Of a stretch of 64,000 nt of DNA, positions 47,733-62,700 are shown piece after piece. The position numbers and the translations under genes are program-made. Positions within the stretch are counted from its first letter, which is position 1; each line of letters opens with the position of its first letter. Source of the DNA: Lineus longissimus (taxonomy: Eukaryota > Nemertea > Pilidiophora > Heteronemertea > Lineidae). The stretch covers positions 10,416,001-10,480,000 of the forward strand of contig NC_088312.1 of assembly GCF_910592395.1 (NCBI RefSeq), given 5' to 3'. The notes below the pieces were generated by a model. That model was not told the DNA's origin. It searched no databases and saw nothing but the letters and a program-made list of their open reading frames with translations.

Positions 47733-50700
47733 ATGTGGAATAGATTGACAGGTGCTGTCCAAGGGGGACTGGATAACCTGGTCCCCCAACAAGAAGATGC
47801 GGTAAGTTAGTTATATTATTATTTTAGAGGCAGGGCTGTGCCCATGAGCTATATTTAGATACTGATATTTCTACAGTGTAGAATGATGTCTTTCACAATT
47901 CCGCATAATCAATACCGCATATATTTTCTAGGCTGATGGAGCACCCAAACAAGATGACCTAAAAATCCAGCTCGAGGAGAAGTCAAGACTTGTGCAGCAA
48001 TTGCAAGCAATGATTCGTGAAAATGAAACAGCCCTCGTAAAGAAACAAAAAGAACTAGAGGTAATCACTATCTTATTCTACCTTGTTCGGAAAAAAATAT
48101 TTTTGTGTTGATTCTCACTGTAGCCCCTCCTACAAGAGGTACACAAATCTCTCTTCAAGGCTTTGAGAAGGCATTTTGCAAGAGCTAGCCAAAGCTATTC
48201 AGGTCTCCCCCTCTAAAGGATTCAAGAAGATCAAAATGATGGAGTGAATATATCAAACAATGATTTATCTTCTTATTTCATTTTAACAGGACAGCAATGC
48301 TAAGTTTTCTAAGATGAAGCTCCAGTCGAAAGCCAAGGTTGCCAGTTTGAACAACCAGTTGGAAGAAATGAAGAAGGGCATGTCAGAGAATGTTGACAAG
48401 GTATAATAGATATATAGTAGAACCTCTCTTAGCGGACACCTCTCTAATAAGGACAGCCTCTCTATTAAGGACACTACTTTTGGTCCCAAATTGGTTGTTT
48501 CCATTCAATTTGACCTCTCTAATTAGGACACCTCTCTATTAAGGACAGCATTTGTCAGTCCCGAGAGTGTCCTTAATAGAGAGGTTCTACTGTATTTATA
48601 TGGCGTTAGAATTAAACTAAACTTGGGTGGTTTACACACTGCCGGAAAAGATGTTTAAGGAGTCTTTTGAAAGTGTCTTTAATGCTTAGGAACTGATTCT
48701 GCTAGCTCGGGTCTCCATTAAAGGGGGACTATAGGCAGGAGGAGAGGGGCTAATTTTGCCATCTTCAAGTGACTAGTATACACAGTAAGGACCCTTGGTC
48801 ATGTCAGACTCTGCACTGAATATATCCCTCGTACAAGCGTGAATCATGGCGACCTACTGTGAGATGTGAGAGACCCCTATTGGCAACTTTGTGTAACTCT
48901 ATCTTGCCTGCCTAGCTGCTGCCTTTAAGTGTTTGATTTCAAATTAAAGTTGAGCCTTTCTGTTTCCAGTGTTCTGAAGCCTCTGATGAGAGCTCAACAT
49001 CCGACCAGGGCAACCGCGGCAAACTCATCGTCCTGAAGAAAAAACTTGAAGAGAAAGAACAGCAGATTAGATCCAAATTAGACGAACTTGGGACGAAGGA
49101 CAAGATCATATTAGAACGTGATGATGCTGTTCGGACGCTACAGGAAGAGCTGGACAAATTGAAAGAAGCTGCTGATACTGGAGTAGAGACAAGCGCCGAT
49201 GGAGATAAAACAGTAAGACTTTTGAAAATAGATTCAGTGGCTTGTCAATTTCATCAATCTATTTTCACTTCCTCTTCCCTCCACTACCAAGTATGGAATA
49301 ATCTAATCTATACTTGCTATTTCTAGGTAGTTGTTACCAGGAATGCGCACAATGACAGGAGGTATGATTCAATTCCCTGTTAATTTCAACTTCATCATTT
49401 CCAGATCGAGGAAATGTACGCCCAGATGGTTTATAAGGATCGCAAGATCATGGAACTGAACGAGAAGATCTTAGACAATGAGAAGGTGATCCTCGACCTC
49501 CAGGAGCACATCAGTGAGAAGGGACAGGTCATCAAGGGCAGGGACCAGGCCATCACGGTATGATTGCATCTGCTTTAGGTTTCCAATTGTGCAACTATGC
49601 TTCGAACTTGTGTTACCATGGTGTCAAAATGAACCTTTCACTCACCAGTCTACCCACTGTCACTTTTTCTGATGTCAATACAGTAGTATTTCGACTTGTA
49701 TTGCTCAAGTATCTGTCAATAGTCACTTTGGCACCAATTAATGACATGTGACTTTTTGATTCTGTCTCTCGCTGAATTTGCATTTGATATATTCCCTGTG
49801 GTGGATTTGGAATCTTGAAGTGTGTCACTCTATTAGGTGGCCTTGACTATCGCTGTATTTCTCGCCATTCCTGTTGTTGCCAAGTGATCATTCCTTGATC
49901 AGGAGCACAATATGCATAAAAAGCTATGAATCAAAATTCACACATTTATTTTTCCGGCTTCTCTGTTTTCAGCTTATTCAACAATCCACATCAGAGAAGG
50001 ACGAATCTATAGCTCTTCTCAATACATCACTAGAAAATGTAAAGGACCGACTAAAAGGATACCAGGAAGAAATTGACCAACTTCAACACCGCCTTTCCGA
50101 AAAGACCGCAGAAGCGGAAAAAGATCTGACCAATTTCGATTTAAAACTTCGTGAAACGCAACGTTATTTCGAAGAAATCCTTGAGGAAAAAAGCAAGGAG
50201 ATGAACAGTTTGAAAGATATGATTCGTGAGAAGGACAGTGAGATCCTCGCCAGGGATGAGGATATCCGCGAATTAATCAAACGCCATGAGAACGAAGTGA
50301 AAAAATTAACTGCCAAAGGTGAGGTAGACATCCAGGACCAAGTGTTCAAAATGATGGAACAAAAGTTGCGGGACACCAATGACGTTCTTGCGGGGAAAGT
50401 CAAAGTGATAGAAATGCTACAGGCGGAAATTGGACAGAAAGAAAAACAGTTGTTAGAGCAAGGCACTTTGATAAAGAACTCAAACGAGAAGCTCCTCGGT
50501 ACACAAGAGGAGCTTCGACTACTTCGAGAGGAAAATAGCAGCGCTCGTCAAGAAATTGACGTCCTGAAAGAAAAAAATACTGGTGCTCAAGAGGAGATAC
50601 GGGTGCTTCAAGAGAAAACTAAGAAAGAACAGGTACAGGTTTTATTTGTACATTGATTGTATGGAAATGTGTGTTATTTGCCGTCTCCTTTGCCAACAAC

Positions 50701-53700
50701 TCATGTACATGTTGAATGTATGTACACACTCGTGTACATTAACGTGCATTTCCTCATGCCTGTGTGTTGTCTTGCTTGACTGCATAACAAGGAAGCTTAC
50801 TTTCCATCACATCCTGTAACCAGGCAGAAAAGACCGCATAGACTTTTCAGATTGCCGTTGTCCTTTTTTGTTCTTGCTACATTTCCTGCCCTCGAATGGT
50901 GTTTATTATTCTTGATTTTCTTTTAGGCGTCTGCTCAGAAGAGTTCGTCTGGCGACAAAGCTTTGGAAGCTAAGATGACCAAGATGAAAGCTGCTCACAC
51001 GGCCAAGGTCAAGGCCTTGCAGAAAGAGTTGGAGCAACTGAAGAAGGTGAGTGGGAGTAAATAAATCATAATTGTGAAAAACTTACACTACCTGCTACCC
51101 AATCTTTTCTAATTGAGTATTTAATTGCATAATTTATGGCATATTCTGATGTTTTCTATTGGCTTCAAAACTCATTTGAACCTTTTAGGCCTACATGTAA
51201 CTGAGTGAATGGGTGATATGAATAAAGACTAGCAAATACTTTTATCTAAATCTCCATGTACATTTACACTAGGCCTTTCTGTACAAAACCGGAGTAAAAG
51301 CATTTGCTAGTCTTTATTCATATCACCCATTGTCTCGTTTCCGGTCGCCTGACCAACACTGCCCAAGGTGTTTCACAATACACCTAGACTATGATCACAG
51401 CAATGAAGATTTGTGATTAAACCCACAGCCTGCGAGTAGAGTGATATCACTAAGTCCTTAAACAATGAAGCCTTTTGACACAAGTCCTAGAATAACTACA
51501 AGGAGTCAAAAGTCTTCATGCATAGTCTGTTGTATCAGAGTCTGGTAGAGTGGACCACATGTGGTGTTCAGTGGGCTAGAATGCTTTGTTTACACAATTA
51601 TCACCCCTTACACTCATAAAGTACTTGGGGGGGGCCACCAAAATTTGTCACTTCTCAACAATACTTAATATGCTTAATACTTACACAACTATGGCTCCAT
51701 CCCTTCCGGGACACATAGCCATAACAATAGTCTGTTGTAATGAAACTCAGCAGGGTACAGGCTTTCGACATTCAAAGTCCTGCACAAAAACAAAGGTTAT
51801 ACACAAATGTGATGCCTGGGCCCTAATTACTTTCTAATAAACACATCCTTGTTGTTCTTTAGTTTGGTACAGATTTAATGTCTTGATTTTTTATTACCAA
51901 TACAATAGTCGACCAGCAGGATACCGCTACCAGTACTATGTAATTCATAATTGCCTTTATTCTATAATAATCTGTTGTGGTTGTGTCACTGTCAGTGTGA
52001 TACACCATATCATAATAACATTAGCAAAATGTTCCACTAGAAAAGTACGCAATGTACATGTAGTGTTTTGTACAGCTGGAGACTGTGTGGTTGTTAAGTA
52101 CATTATAGAACATGAATGGAATATTGCGATATCTTTTATGGAATGTATATTTGGAGGAAATCAGATTCAGACTCTAGAGTAATAACTTTTGCCAAAATTG
52201 TAAAAAAATGGTAAGGGTCAATTGATATCCTGAACTTTCTTGAATCATTGATGTTGAGTTTCTACCCTGCACAGTTTCCTCCAGTGCATTCAGATGAGAC
52301 GATTCACAGGAATAAACTTGTCGCAGAAGTCACTCTTCCATTGAAGAGCAACTGTGTGATGCACCCATTGTTTAGACAGGAAATTCATTCATTTATGTGG
52401 GATGTTTCATTAAGTTGTCATTGTCCTTGTCCTTTTGAAGGTTACCAGTCAAAGTTGGTGCTTTTGAGTAACTATTTGTTGTTTTGCAGGCTACGTCTGC
52501 TGGGAGTGACGTTGAAGCCCTGCGCAACCAGATTGCCGAGTTGGAAGATGAAAAAGGAAACTTGCAGTTGAAGATCTTAGAGCTGGAGGATTCTTCTAAT
52601 CACAAAGGTATAACAGCTTATCTTGATTTGTGCAATGAAAATTGGTTTTGCTAGCCTTATCCAGAAACGTTTCTGAAGAAAACCAAGGAGATGCATCCTG
52701 CTGAGCGCTTAGCAATTTCAGGCTACATGTAGTTGAAAATACTGACCTTTTGATCACAAATTGAAATTACAAAGTACCTTCTGATCGAAAGTTAAAAACT
52801 CGTCCACTGCACTTCCCAGTGCTTCCTTATCAGATTCATCAACACCTGTTTCTCTCCTGCAGGTGCTCATGAGTCAAGTATGAAGGAAGTTGTATCTCAT
52901 CGCGACGAGCTGCTGGAGAAAATGATGGATCTTCAAGAGGAGCTCTCCACGATGATGGGTGAGAGAGACAACTTCCAAGAGCAGGTCAATACGCTCCAAT
53001 TCCAGATTGAAGAGGTAAGTGCAATTCTTGGCCTCGCCTTTACTCACCCTAGAATGACTTTTGCTGCATTCGAGAAATGTTCAAAAGATTTTGAGCATTC
53101 TAAAGCAAAAAATTGTACCATTAGAACGGGCTCATTGAGAGCTGGCCAACATATACGCCTGTCATGGTTTGACACTTTTTAACATGGGATAGTTGAGCTG
53201 TTTCCAAGACATGGCAGCAGGTGGCACTGCCAGTCCTGAAAAGGTTGACTGTTTGAAAATTCCCTGTGTCCGAGCGTCCCCAACTTGATGCAAGAGGGCT
53301 GTGTACAGTTGGTTTAATCTGCTCCAAGTCTGGCTAAAAAATGTTTTACACTTTCAATCGAAAATGCTTTCTTGAATGTTTGTGATTGCTCTTCACTGAT
53401 CATAGTATAGTGCCAGGTGTCGGCATGAAAGAGATCTGTTACTGTTGTGCTCTGTACTCACTGGCACTGGTGTGAACATGCAATGGCTTAAAATCCTGTT
53501 TGCATGTATAGCTTGAATGTTTTGGGAAATCTTACTTTAAATCACATCCTTATTTCCATTTAAAACCAATTTAAGGTGATTATGGGGCCCATGAATATCC
53601 AGGTAGCTGGACAGCATTTGTTAAACAGTGGGCATTGCGTTTTGTTATAGATGTCATAATTTTTCAGTTGAGAAGATAATATTCTCAATTCACCAACCCA

Positions 53701-56700
53701 CATTTCATGCAGTATATGAATTGACAAAGTGGATTTCTATTTAAACTTTGATAATGGTATCCTTTTCAGGCTTCCAAGAATTCCTCAAAGGTTTGCTTTG
53801 TACTCCGGTTACAACTGTTTCTTTCTACTAACAGGCCAACCTAAGTTCATTATAATATTTGGCTTTTATATTTTGAATTGTGAAGTGTTTATTAAAGATA
53901 TCATATCCACTGTAGCATGCAAGTGAGATTTATTTCAAAAAATATATTTAAGATAATTATTTTGGAATTGAGGCATGTTCTGTGTTTCATTTTACAAGGC
54001 AATATCAGCATGTTGTTGTTTTTTTCACAGCATTAAAACAGTGCTTCATTAATATCTGAAAGTGCAGTCAGTAGAATGTCCCTGTACATATTGCGTGCTG
54101 GTACATGTATATACACAAAGAATTCTGTACCTATACCTAAGTCCTGGCTCAGCCAGAAGTCATGCTTTGTACCCCGCTTGTAAAGTATGGCTTGACCTCC
54201 ATTGACGGTGATGAAGTGTATATTTGGACTATGATTGTATATAAAGTGCACGTACAAGTTTTCAGATAAAATTCAAAGCAGCACATTTATGATTCAATAC
54301 TTCATTAGTGTTTGTAACAAATATTACTCCATTCTCAAATCAGCACCTCTCCTATACCATATCATATATACTTGGTGTCTCAGGAATTGCATTGAGAGGA
54401 AAAAGAGCACCTTGGTACTGGTTGCACATGGGATGACTTCTTGTGAAGAAGTATCAGCCCCAATGAAGTTCTCTATGTCTTTCAGACATTTTACTAACAC
54501 ATTCTGCTCTTGGTGTCAATGTCTCTTGTCTGATAATAACTTTTCGTTCTGTTTTGAAATTCTGCCCTCCAGAGACTCCTGGCTGCTGTTATTGAAATGA
54601 AATTGACATATTTTTAAGGATTAAAGTTCAGTCTATTCTAATGTGCATATCGTCAGAAAAACACATCAGAGTTTTACAGATGTTGAACCTTGATACAATG
54701 TAGCTCAAGTTGGACGTTGGTGGCCACTTCACAAAACAGATCTTGGACTTGAATCAAGTATAGATTTATCTACACTTGCTTAAATCCAGGAGAGAAATAT
54801 ATTAGATTGACTATAACCAGTTTGTACATTCACTAAACATTAATCAGCTGATTAGTGATTTGTTCCAAATTCAACAGCATGTGGCGTCTTTGGAGGGCAT
54901 AGCTTTCTTCTTTTTAGTTTTGATATAGATTTCTTTGAATACTTCTTATGAAAATCAATCATTTCGTATGGAAGTACTTTGTTATTTTCGTGAAGAAGTG
55001 AAGTACTGACATGCATCTTAACAACTTGCCACTTGAACAAAACATCGATGAATTATATTTGTACTTTTGAATGTTTTGGGGGCAGAGGGACGGAAAGCAA
55101 AATCTGGTTCAGGTTTAATGTCAACTACCAGAAGATAAAAACAGTTACAATGTGCTTTATTAGTGGTGTTTTCATATTCTTCCCCTGTCCTTAATTAAGT
55201 AGCTGTAACTTATTTAGCGGTTTCATGTATGTGCAATTCTACTTGAATTCGGGACCTGATCATTTCCTGTTGTCGATTTCAGGGTGAGGCAGACAAGGAA
55301 TCAGAGCAGGAAGGTGCTGTAACAGACTTGGAGTCGCAGCTGAAGGGGGCCAGGGCCACCATCAGTCAGCTTACCCATGACAGGGACAAGGAACAGAAGA
55401 ACCGTGTCACTGCCGAGATGAAAATCAAGGAATACGAAGAGTACAAAAACACTGCAGAATCTGATATTGTAAGCTCCTGAGACAATTAGTGGGTTGTTTT
55501 ATTTTGTGTGGCGCTTTAGGGATAAGTGTCATCCCAAATGGAGTACGAGTACTCAGAGTCTGCACGCTTTAAATTGTGATAACAGAAGAAACCAGTTGAG
55601 TTCTATGCAGTTTTGCATAGTTGTTTATTGCCAACCATATCTTCATGAAATGGTAACACTGCTTGTTTAACGCTAGTCTGAAATAGTCCTTGGAAACTGA
55701 GAGACTAATTACTTGGTTGACTGCTGCATAAATGGAAAGAAAGCTCTAAGGATCAAGAGAGAGGAAGAGACAACTGCCATGTGTAATATAAGGGACATAG
55801 GCCTGGGATTGTTGCTCAGCAGTGTAAAAAATTTAATGCTTGAAAGAAGGTCTGCCCTGAATGAAAGTCATTCAGCCCGCTATGATATGAGATGAAATTC
55901 CCTAAGAGGAACAGTGAATTTATGCCTGAATTTTTCTTTATATATTTCCTTCCTCTATTTCAGCTTTCTATGAATGCCAAGATCATGGAATTGGAGCTGA
56001 ATCTGTCCGGATCCCAGTCCGAAGTGCAAGACTATAAAGAGAAGTTGATCTTTATTGATGATGAGAAGGTCTCCATGGAATTGAAGCTAACTGAACTGGA
56101 GGAGGTCAGAGATGGTGTGTACTTTTAAGATGCAGCAAGATCTAATGGAACCAGGACTAGTTAATGACATGGTGATAAGGCTGACACTGCTACCTCTCTT
56201 CAGCTTTGATATGAAAGAGGCGGGCGCAAACTTGATATGATAATGTTTTTGCTAGACAACCCTCAGTGTACCAAGTACATGTAGTTTAATTTTGGTGGGT
56301 GCAACTTTAGCAGAGGTAACGCCTTTAAAAAGTTTTTCCTCCATTTCTTAAGTTTGTTGCTTCACTGAATGGTTTTGTATGTCCTGTTTCAGGTCTGGAC
56401 GCTGACAAGCAGCACCTCACCCAGGAAGTGGAGCGACTCCTTGAGAAGATCGAGTATGAAAACATTCATAGCGAAAGGGAGTACGAAGCACTCCGAGATC
56501 AGGTAGTTATCCCATAAACGCGTCTCTTCTATTCTAGCCTAGCCTTGCCTTTAACACCAGGAGAGTAGAGACACTGGCAGATGCCTTGGTCCTCTCCCCC
56601 CTTGCATCTCAAGTAGATTTTCCATGGTCCTTTGGGTGACCTGGCCCATCAGGAGTTGCGTCTTGGTCTTCCTTTGCTGGCTCCGGAGTTGACTTTTGCC

Positions 56701-59700
56701 ACCTTCGCCCCACACAATTTCTCCATCTAGAAGTCTCTGCTTGGCCCATGACGGTGGCTGCTCCACTTGTAAGGACCGGCTCTCCTCGGCAATGGTCCGC
56801 ACCACATCTGCAGGAGTCCATTCTATTTCAGCATGGGTTTCAAATGTTCTTTAGATATTTCATCCATACACTTTCTGTTGCCTCATGCATTTTGTCAGTC
56901 CTGCTAATTGGAGTTGGTAAAAACATTAGAATACTCCCATCTACAGTGGAACCCCGGTTGGCGACCACCTCAGTAACGCGACCACCCCGCCAACGCGACC
57001 ACGATTGTCCGGTCCTGAATGGTTTCCTCTCTAATTACCATTAAGAGACCCCCGCTAAGACGACCACCCCGGTACCCCGACCGCGACCACTGGCTTGGCC
57101 GGTCCCAAACTGAAAATCAACCCCGCTAACCCGACCACCAGGCCTAATTGCCGTAATCGGTCGCGACCGCGGCATAGTAATTAGCACCTCGCTGCCAAGC
57201 TTTGTTGAGACGGGGACAATGGCCATGGGAATACATATGAAAACAAAAAATACAATGTGATTTTGCAGGTATGATCAATTGTATAAGTGTAAATGAATAA
57301 ATAAACTTTCCTTTTCTAACGTTTTCATGGTTTATTTTCATCACTGAGCCAGTTCAGTACCAGACATGCGCACTCAGCAGCAGCAAAATCATGTGATTTG
57401 CGTGATTTGCATATGAACTTATAATAAACGGCGGGTAGTTTGAAGACCACACTTATGACAATAACAAGCTTGCGAGACGTTTGAATGTTTTATGATATGG
57501 AGAACTTGGTTGATTTACTACAGTATCATTTTATATTTCTTTAAATATTTTGACTGAAAATAGACTTGATTAAAACTGTAGCATTACTCAACTCATCTTC
57601 TCAGGTGTGAATTGCTGATGAATCTTGGAACTCGCCGCTAATTTATTTTCGCATATTTTCGGAATCATACGACAAGTTTACTTCAATCGTCACAAACAGT
57701 CGGGTACATGGAGGATGATTCACCAAATTGCCCGCAAATGCGTCACGTCGGGCAGATAATGAAACTTTGTGGATAAAATGAGTTACAAAATTACCTTTTC
57801 TAACTCATTCTGAGAATGTAACATGTAATTTTATCGACGAACTGTTCTTGCGAGGTATGATAACAAAACTTTGGAGCGTGCATCATCTCAATCAGGCAGC
57901 GTTGCTATGGTAGTACAGCGTACACACGCCATGCAGTCGGCAATTTTGGCGGGAAAAATAATCATGTATTTCGTCTGGGGATTCCCAACTTCCCTAACAC
58001 GACCACCCCGGTAACACGACCACTCCGACCACGGTCCCATGAGTGGTCGTGTTACCGGGGTTCCACTGTATTTATATTTAGTCAAAGTGCTCAAAGTAGT
58101 TTCTTAATTCCAGGTGGCAGATCTTACTGCTAAGCATGCAGATGCCCTGAAGAAGCTGTCTTCCCTCAAAGCTGAACATGAGACACTTGACCAAGAGGTT
58201 CAGAAGCTTCGTCCACTCAAAGTAAGTAATCTTATAATCAAATGGGTGATCGGGTCATCTCTTGAGATATGCATTTGGCGAAATTTTATGTTATCTCCAA
58301 ATTGGCTCTGATTCAGACCAAGAGAGTTATACCCGATCTTGATATTATTTGATGCCTTACATTGTTGATTTGAAAACATGTTACATTCAGTTAATTGCAT
58401 GTATTGTGAAACTGAACCGACGGTGAGTGCTATTATGGGATACCCTGTATGTATGAGCCGAAAGTCTTTAGCTCCATTTAACTTGTATAAACGTATTTTC
58501 TTCAAGGAAAAAGCTGCTCAACTTGAGAGTGATCTCACAACACTCCAGCAGGCCTTTGATAAAACAGAGTTATCCCGACGAAACCTGGAACAGTCCCTTG
58601 AAAAAACCCAGGAGGAGCTATCCGAGAAACGATCCGATTTCGAAAAGCTTCAAACCCAGTTCGACACGGCGAATAAGCAGATTCATGACATCACTGCCCA
58701 ATTACATAACAAGGAATCGGAAATTAGCACTTTTTGTGCAAAGTTTGCATCTCGGGAAGCAACGCTTGCTGAGTTGCAGGTACAGATAGAAGAGCGGGAG
58801 GACCATTTGAATAATCTCGTAGACACGAACAGGAATCTCAATACCACAATTGAGAATCTTAAAACTGATCTAGAACATTCCAAATCGGATAACGACAGCC
58901 TTGTTACCATGCACAAGGCTGAGAAGGACCAATTGAATCGGACTTTTCAAGAACTTTCGGCCGAGGTTGAAAATTTGAATCATGTGATCACAAAGAAGGA
59001 CTTGGATGTTCGAGGCTTGTCTGAGAATGTTGACGAGTGCAATAAACATATCGCAAAGTTGAAAGACGATTCGCATGAGAAAGATGCTCGGGTGCAAGAG
59101 TTGCAGATTACGCTGCACCGATCTGTTGAGGAGGTCGGGATTCTAAAGGAAGGACAGAGTGAGGAGGGTAAAAAGGTTGAATCAAAGATTCAGTCTCTCC
59201 TTGGTCAGATGTCGGACATGGAGTCTGAGATCTCGAACCAGCAGCGGAGTATTTCGGAACATCTAGAAAAGATCGCAGACTTGGAATCCAGTTTAGAAAA
59301 GAAAGAGGCTGCATTTGTTAACTTGGGAATGGAGTTTGAAACGCTTAAAGAGAAGCTCGATGTGCAAACGAAACACGGCAAGGAACAGATGGAGAGTATT
59401 CAAGAGGAGTTGATGAAAACGTTACGATCATCGCAGGAGAAGGAACACCAGTATCAGGAGCAGATGAAGAAGGAGAAGGAAGATCATGATGCCGCACTTG
59501 AGGAAATGCACACAGAGCTGAATGCATTGCAGAAGGAGTGCGATGAAATGCGTAGCCAGCTTGCCGAGCGGGATGCAAAAATACGATCACTGAGTGACAA
59601 CTTACAAGAAATGAATGAGGAGGTGCAAGTCTATGTCGAGAGAACGGAAACTTTGAACTCTGAGCTTGACCAATCTCATACTGAATTAGACTCTTTAAAA

Positions 59701-62700
59701 ACCGACCTGACCCAAAATTCTGCCTCGAATGGTCAATTGCTGAAGGATATTGAGGTGTTAGAGGAAGAAAATAGCGGACTCAGAGATGCCTTATCTGAAA
59801 AAGAGAGAGCCATTTCAGAATATAAGGCCCAGGTACAAAATCTCAGTGATCAGTGTAGTGCTTTGACTACAGGTGTAGAAAGCCTCCGGACAGAAGTTTC
59901 TTCTCAAGAGGACGAGGTGAATCATTTGACAATGTCTCTTCAGAAGGCGAACTTGAATCTTGAGGGTAGAACTCGCGCGCTTGAGGAAAATACTCGGGTT
60001 ATACAGAACTTGAAAGATGACGTAGAACTGTCAAATAGCGAGTTGGATATGGCAAGAGAAGTTTTAAAACAGAAAGATGAGAAACTGGCAAATTTAACTG
60101 AGCAGTTGGCGTCTGCTTCTACAGAATTGTCGTCTGCTGCTGAGCAAAATGATTCCCTTACAAAAGAGGTGAAGAACCTTGGAAGTGAGTTAGAAGAGCT
60201 GATGCAGGAGAATGACTCCCTGAAGCATCTACTGTCCACGAAGGAGGAAATGTTCTCCAGGGTGTCGGGTAGCGCTGATGACCTCACTTCTCAGGTTGAG
60301 GATCTTGTGGCGGAGAAGACGAAGCTTGTATCCCAGGTTGCCGAACTTCAGAGGGATCTGGATGGAGCCAAGAGAAATCTTGGTGAGAAGGAGGTCATCA
60401 TTGAAGGGCTGAACGACAGTTTGAGTGAACTTGGAGATATTGAAACACAGCTCTCTTCCCAGGTTGACGGTCTTGTGGCTGAGAAGGCTGAATTGAAAGC
60501 TCACATTGCTGACCTCCAGAAAGATCTGGAAGATTCGAAAGCTGCCCTCGAAGAGAAGGATGTAATCGTCGGCGGCCTGAATGACAGCATGGAAGAACTC
60601 AAGACACAGCGGAATGCTTGCGCTGGGGAGATCGAGAATCTTTACAACCAATTAGAAACTTCCAACAACAGTTGCGCTGACCTTGAAGCCATGTCTGATG
60701 TCAAGGACCAAGAGATCGATCGTCTTGTTGAGAACTTGCACAAGAAAGAAGAAGAAGCTGAAAAACTTTCAGGAAAGGTGCAAGGATTGCATGAAAGTGT
60801 CCTTGACTTGACAAGGAAGCTGTCTGAAATGACAAACACTCTGCAGCACCGAGAGCAGGAATGGTCTGACGCATGTGGGGAGCGAGATTTACATCTGACA
60901 ACTAGGAATAAGCAGTGTGAAGATTTGACTCAGCAGTTGTTGGACAGGTCCACCAAGATGGCCGAGTTAGAAGAACAGTTTTCCGTCCTCACTAGCCAGG
61001 TTTCCCATGCTACGATAAGTGCGAAAGAAAAAGATGATAGGGTAAACGCCTTGAATGAGCAGGTTGAGAAACTAACACAGCAGTTGATGGATAGAGCGAG
61101 CAACATGTCTGTGATGGAGGAGGACGCGCAGAAACTCGAACAAGTGCTAGAAAATGTCAAGGCAGAACTCCAGGCCAAGCAGACGGTACTTCTCGATAAG
61201 TTGGAGGAGCAGCAGGTACTGGAACATCGTCTGCAGGAATCAAGTAGGATGAGAGATGACTTGGAACAGGAAATTGAAACTTTGCAAAATTCTGTCCTTG
61301 AACTGAGCAAGGCTTCTCAGAAGTTGACTAGCGAGAGGGAAAAATTGCAGAATGATCTAGATCAAGCTCAAGCTGATTTGCAACAAGCTCAAACCAGGGA
61401 AGATGACCTGATGTCTGCCATTCAAGAGAAGGATGCCCGGGTTAATGAGGTCCTTGCAAAGTTAGAGGATGCTGTGTCTCGATTAAAAACATCGGCTGAA
61501 GATGAGGAGGTACTCAGGGTGGAGAATGGTGTCTATAGTGAGGAGGTTGAGAGATTGAAATCTGAGGTCCAGCAGCTGAATCTTGAGGGTGAATCTTTGA
61601 AACAGTCATTGGATGAGCGAGAGAATGAAGTAGCCCAGCAGAAGGAGAGCATTGCTGTGCTTTCAGAGCAGTTGAAGTCATTCAAAGACTTCATCAGGGA
61701 GATGCAGGAGAAACATGAGCTTAGTGTTGATAATGTGGCTGATCTTGAGAGGGAAAAATCTCATCTCAGTGAAGACTTGAAGGAGCTTAAAACAGAATCT
61801 GACAGAAAATCGCAAATGATTGAAGAACTGACTACTAGAAGAGCAGCAGTAGAGGAGCAAGTATCGAATCTGATGTCAGACGTTGCCAGTAAGAATGATG
61901 AACTTGAGGCCTTGAGTACCAACTTTGAAGATCTTCAAGAAAAATTCAAGAAATCGGAAGATGTTGCAACTGCCTTGCATAACCAGATTGAACTCGCCAG
62001 TGAGAATGAGTCTGGTATCATGAGCGCTGTTAAAGAAAAGGATGAGGAGATACAGAGGTTGAATGCTGATCTGAGAGAGTCTGAGAAACGCACCACACAT
62101 TGTAACAAAGAGATTGAGGACCTTCAACAGCTTCTTGCAAAGATCAAGGATTCTGAATCTGCCCTGAGAACAGTGGTTGAGGAGAAGGACACGAAGATAG
62201 CAGTCCTTACTGAAAACATGGAAGAGCTCTCAGACCAGTTGAACAGCTATGCTTCTGAGCTTGATAAGTCTCAGTCCGAACTGTCTGATGTTTTTAATCG
62301 TGAGAAAGAAACTGAGGAGCAGTTGAAGCTGAAGGAGTCTGAGGTTGTCTCGCAGACGGATAAGATCCAGGAGTTGAGTCGCCAGTTCCAAGTCCATGCT
62401 GAAGAGTTTGCTAAGTTACAAGAGGTTGTCAAGTCATATCGGGAAAGGGAGGACCAGTTGATGAAATCTTTGGCGGTGAAAGAAGAAAAGTTGGCGACTC
62501 TTTTAGCAGAGACGGAAGATAAAGACGCCATTGTTACAAAGTTAAAAAGCAGCGTTGAAGATCTTGGTGGACTGGTACAAGAGAAATCCAAGAGGGTTTC
62601 TGGCCTGGAAGAAGAACTAGAGGAGTTGAAGTCCAGAGGTGAAGTGTTTGGAAAAGAAGCTAAAGAGAGAGAAAATAAGCTATCTGAGTTGGAAGGATTG

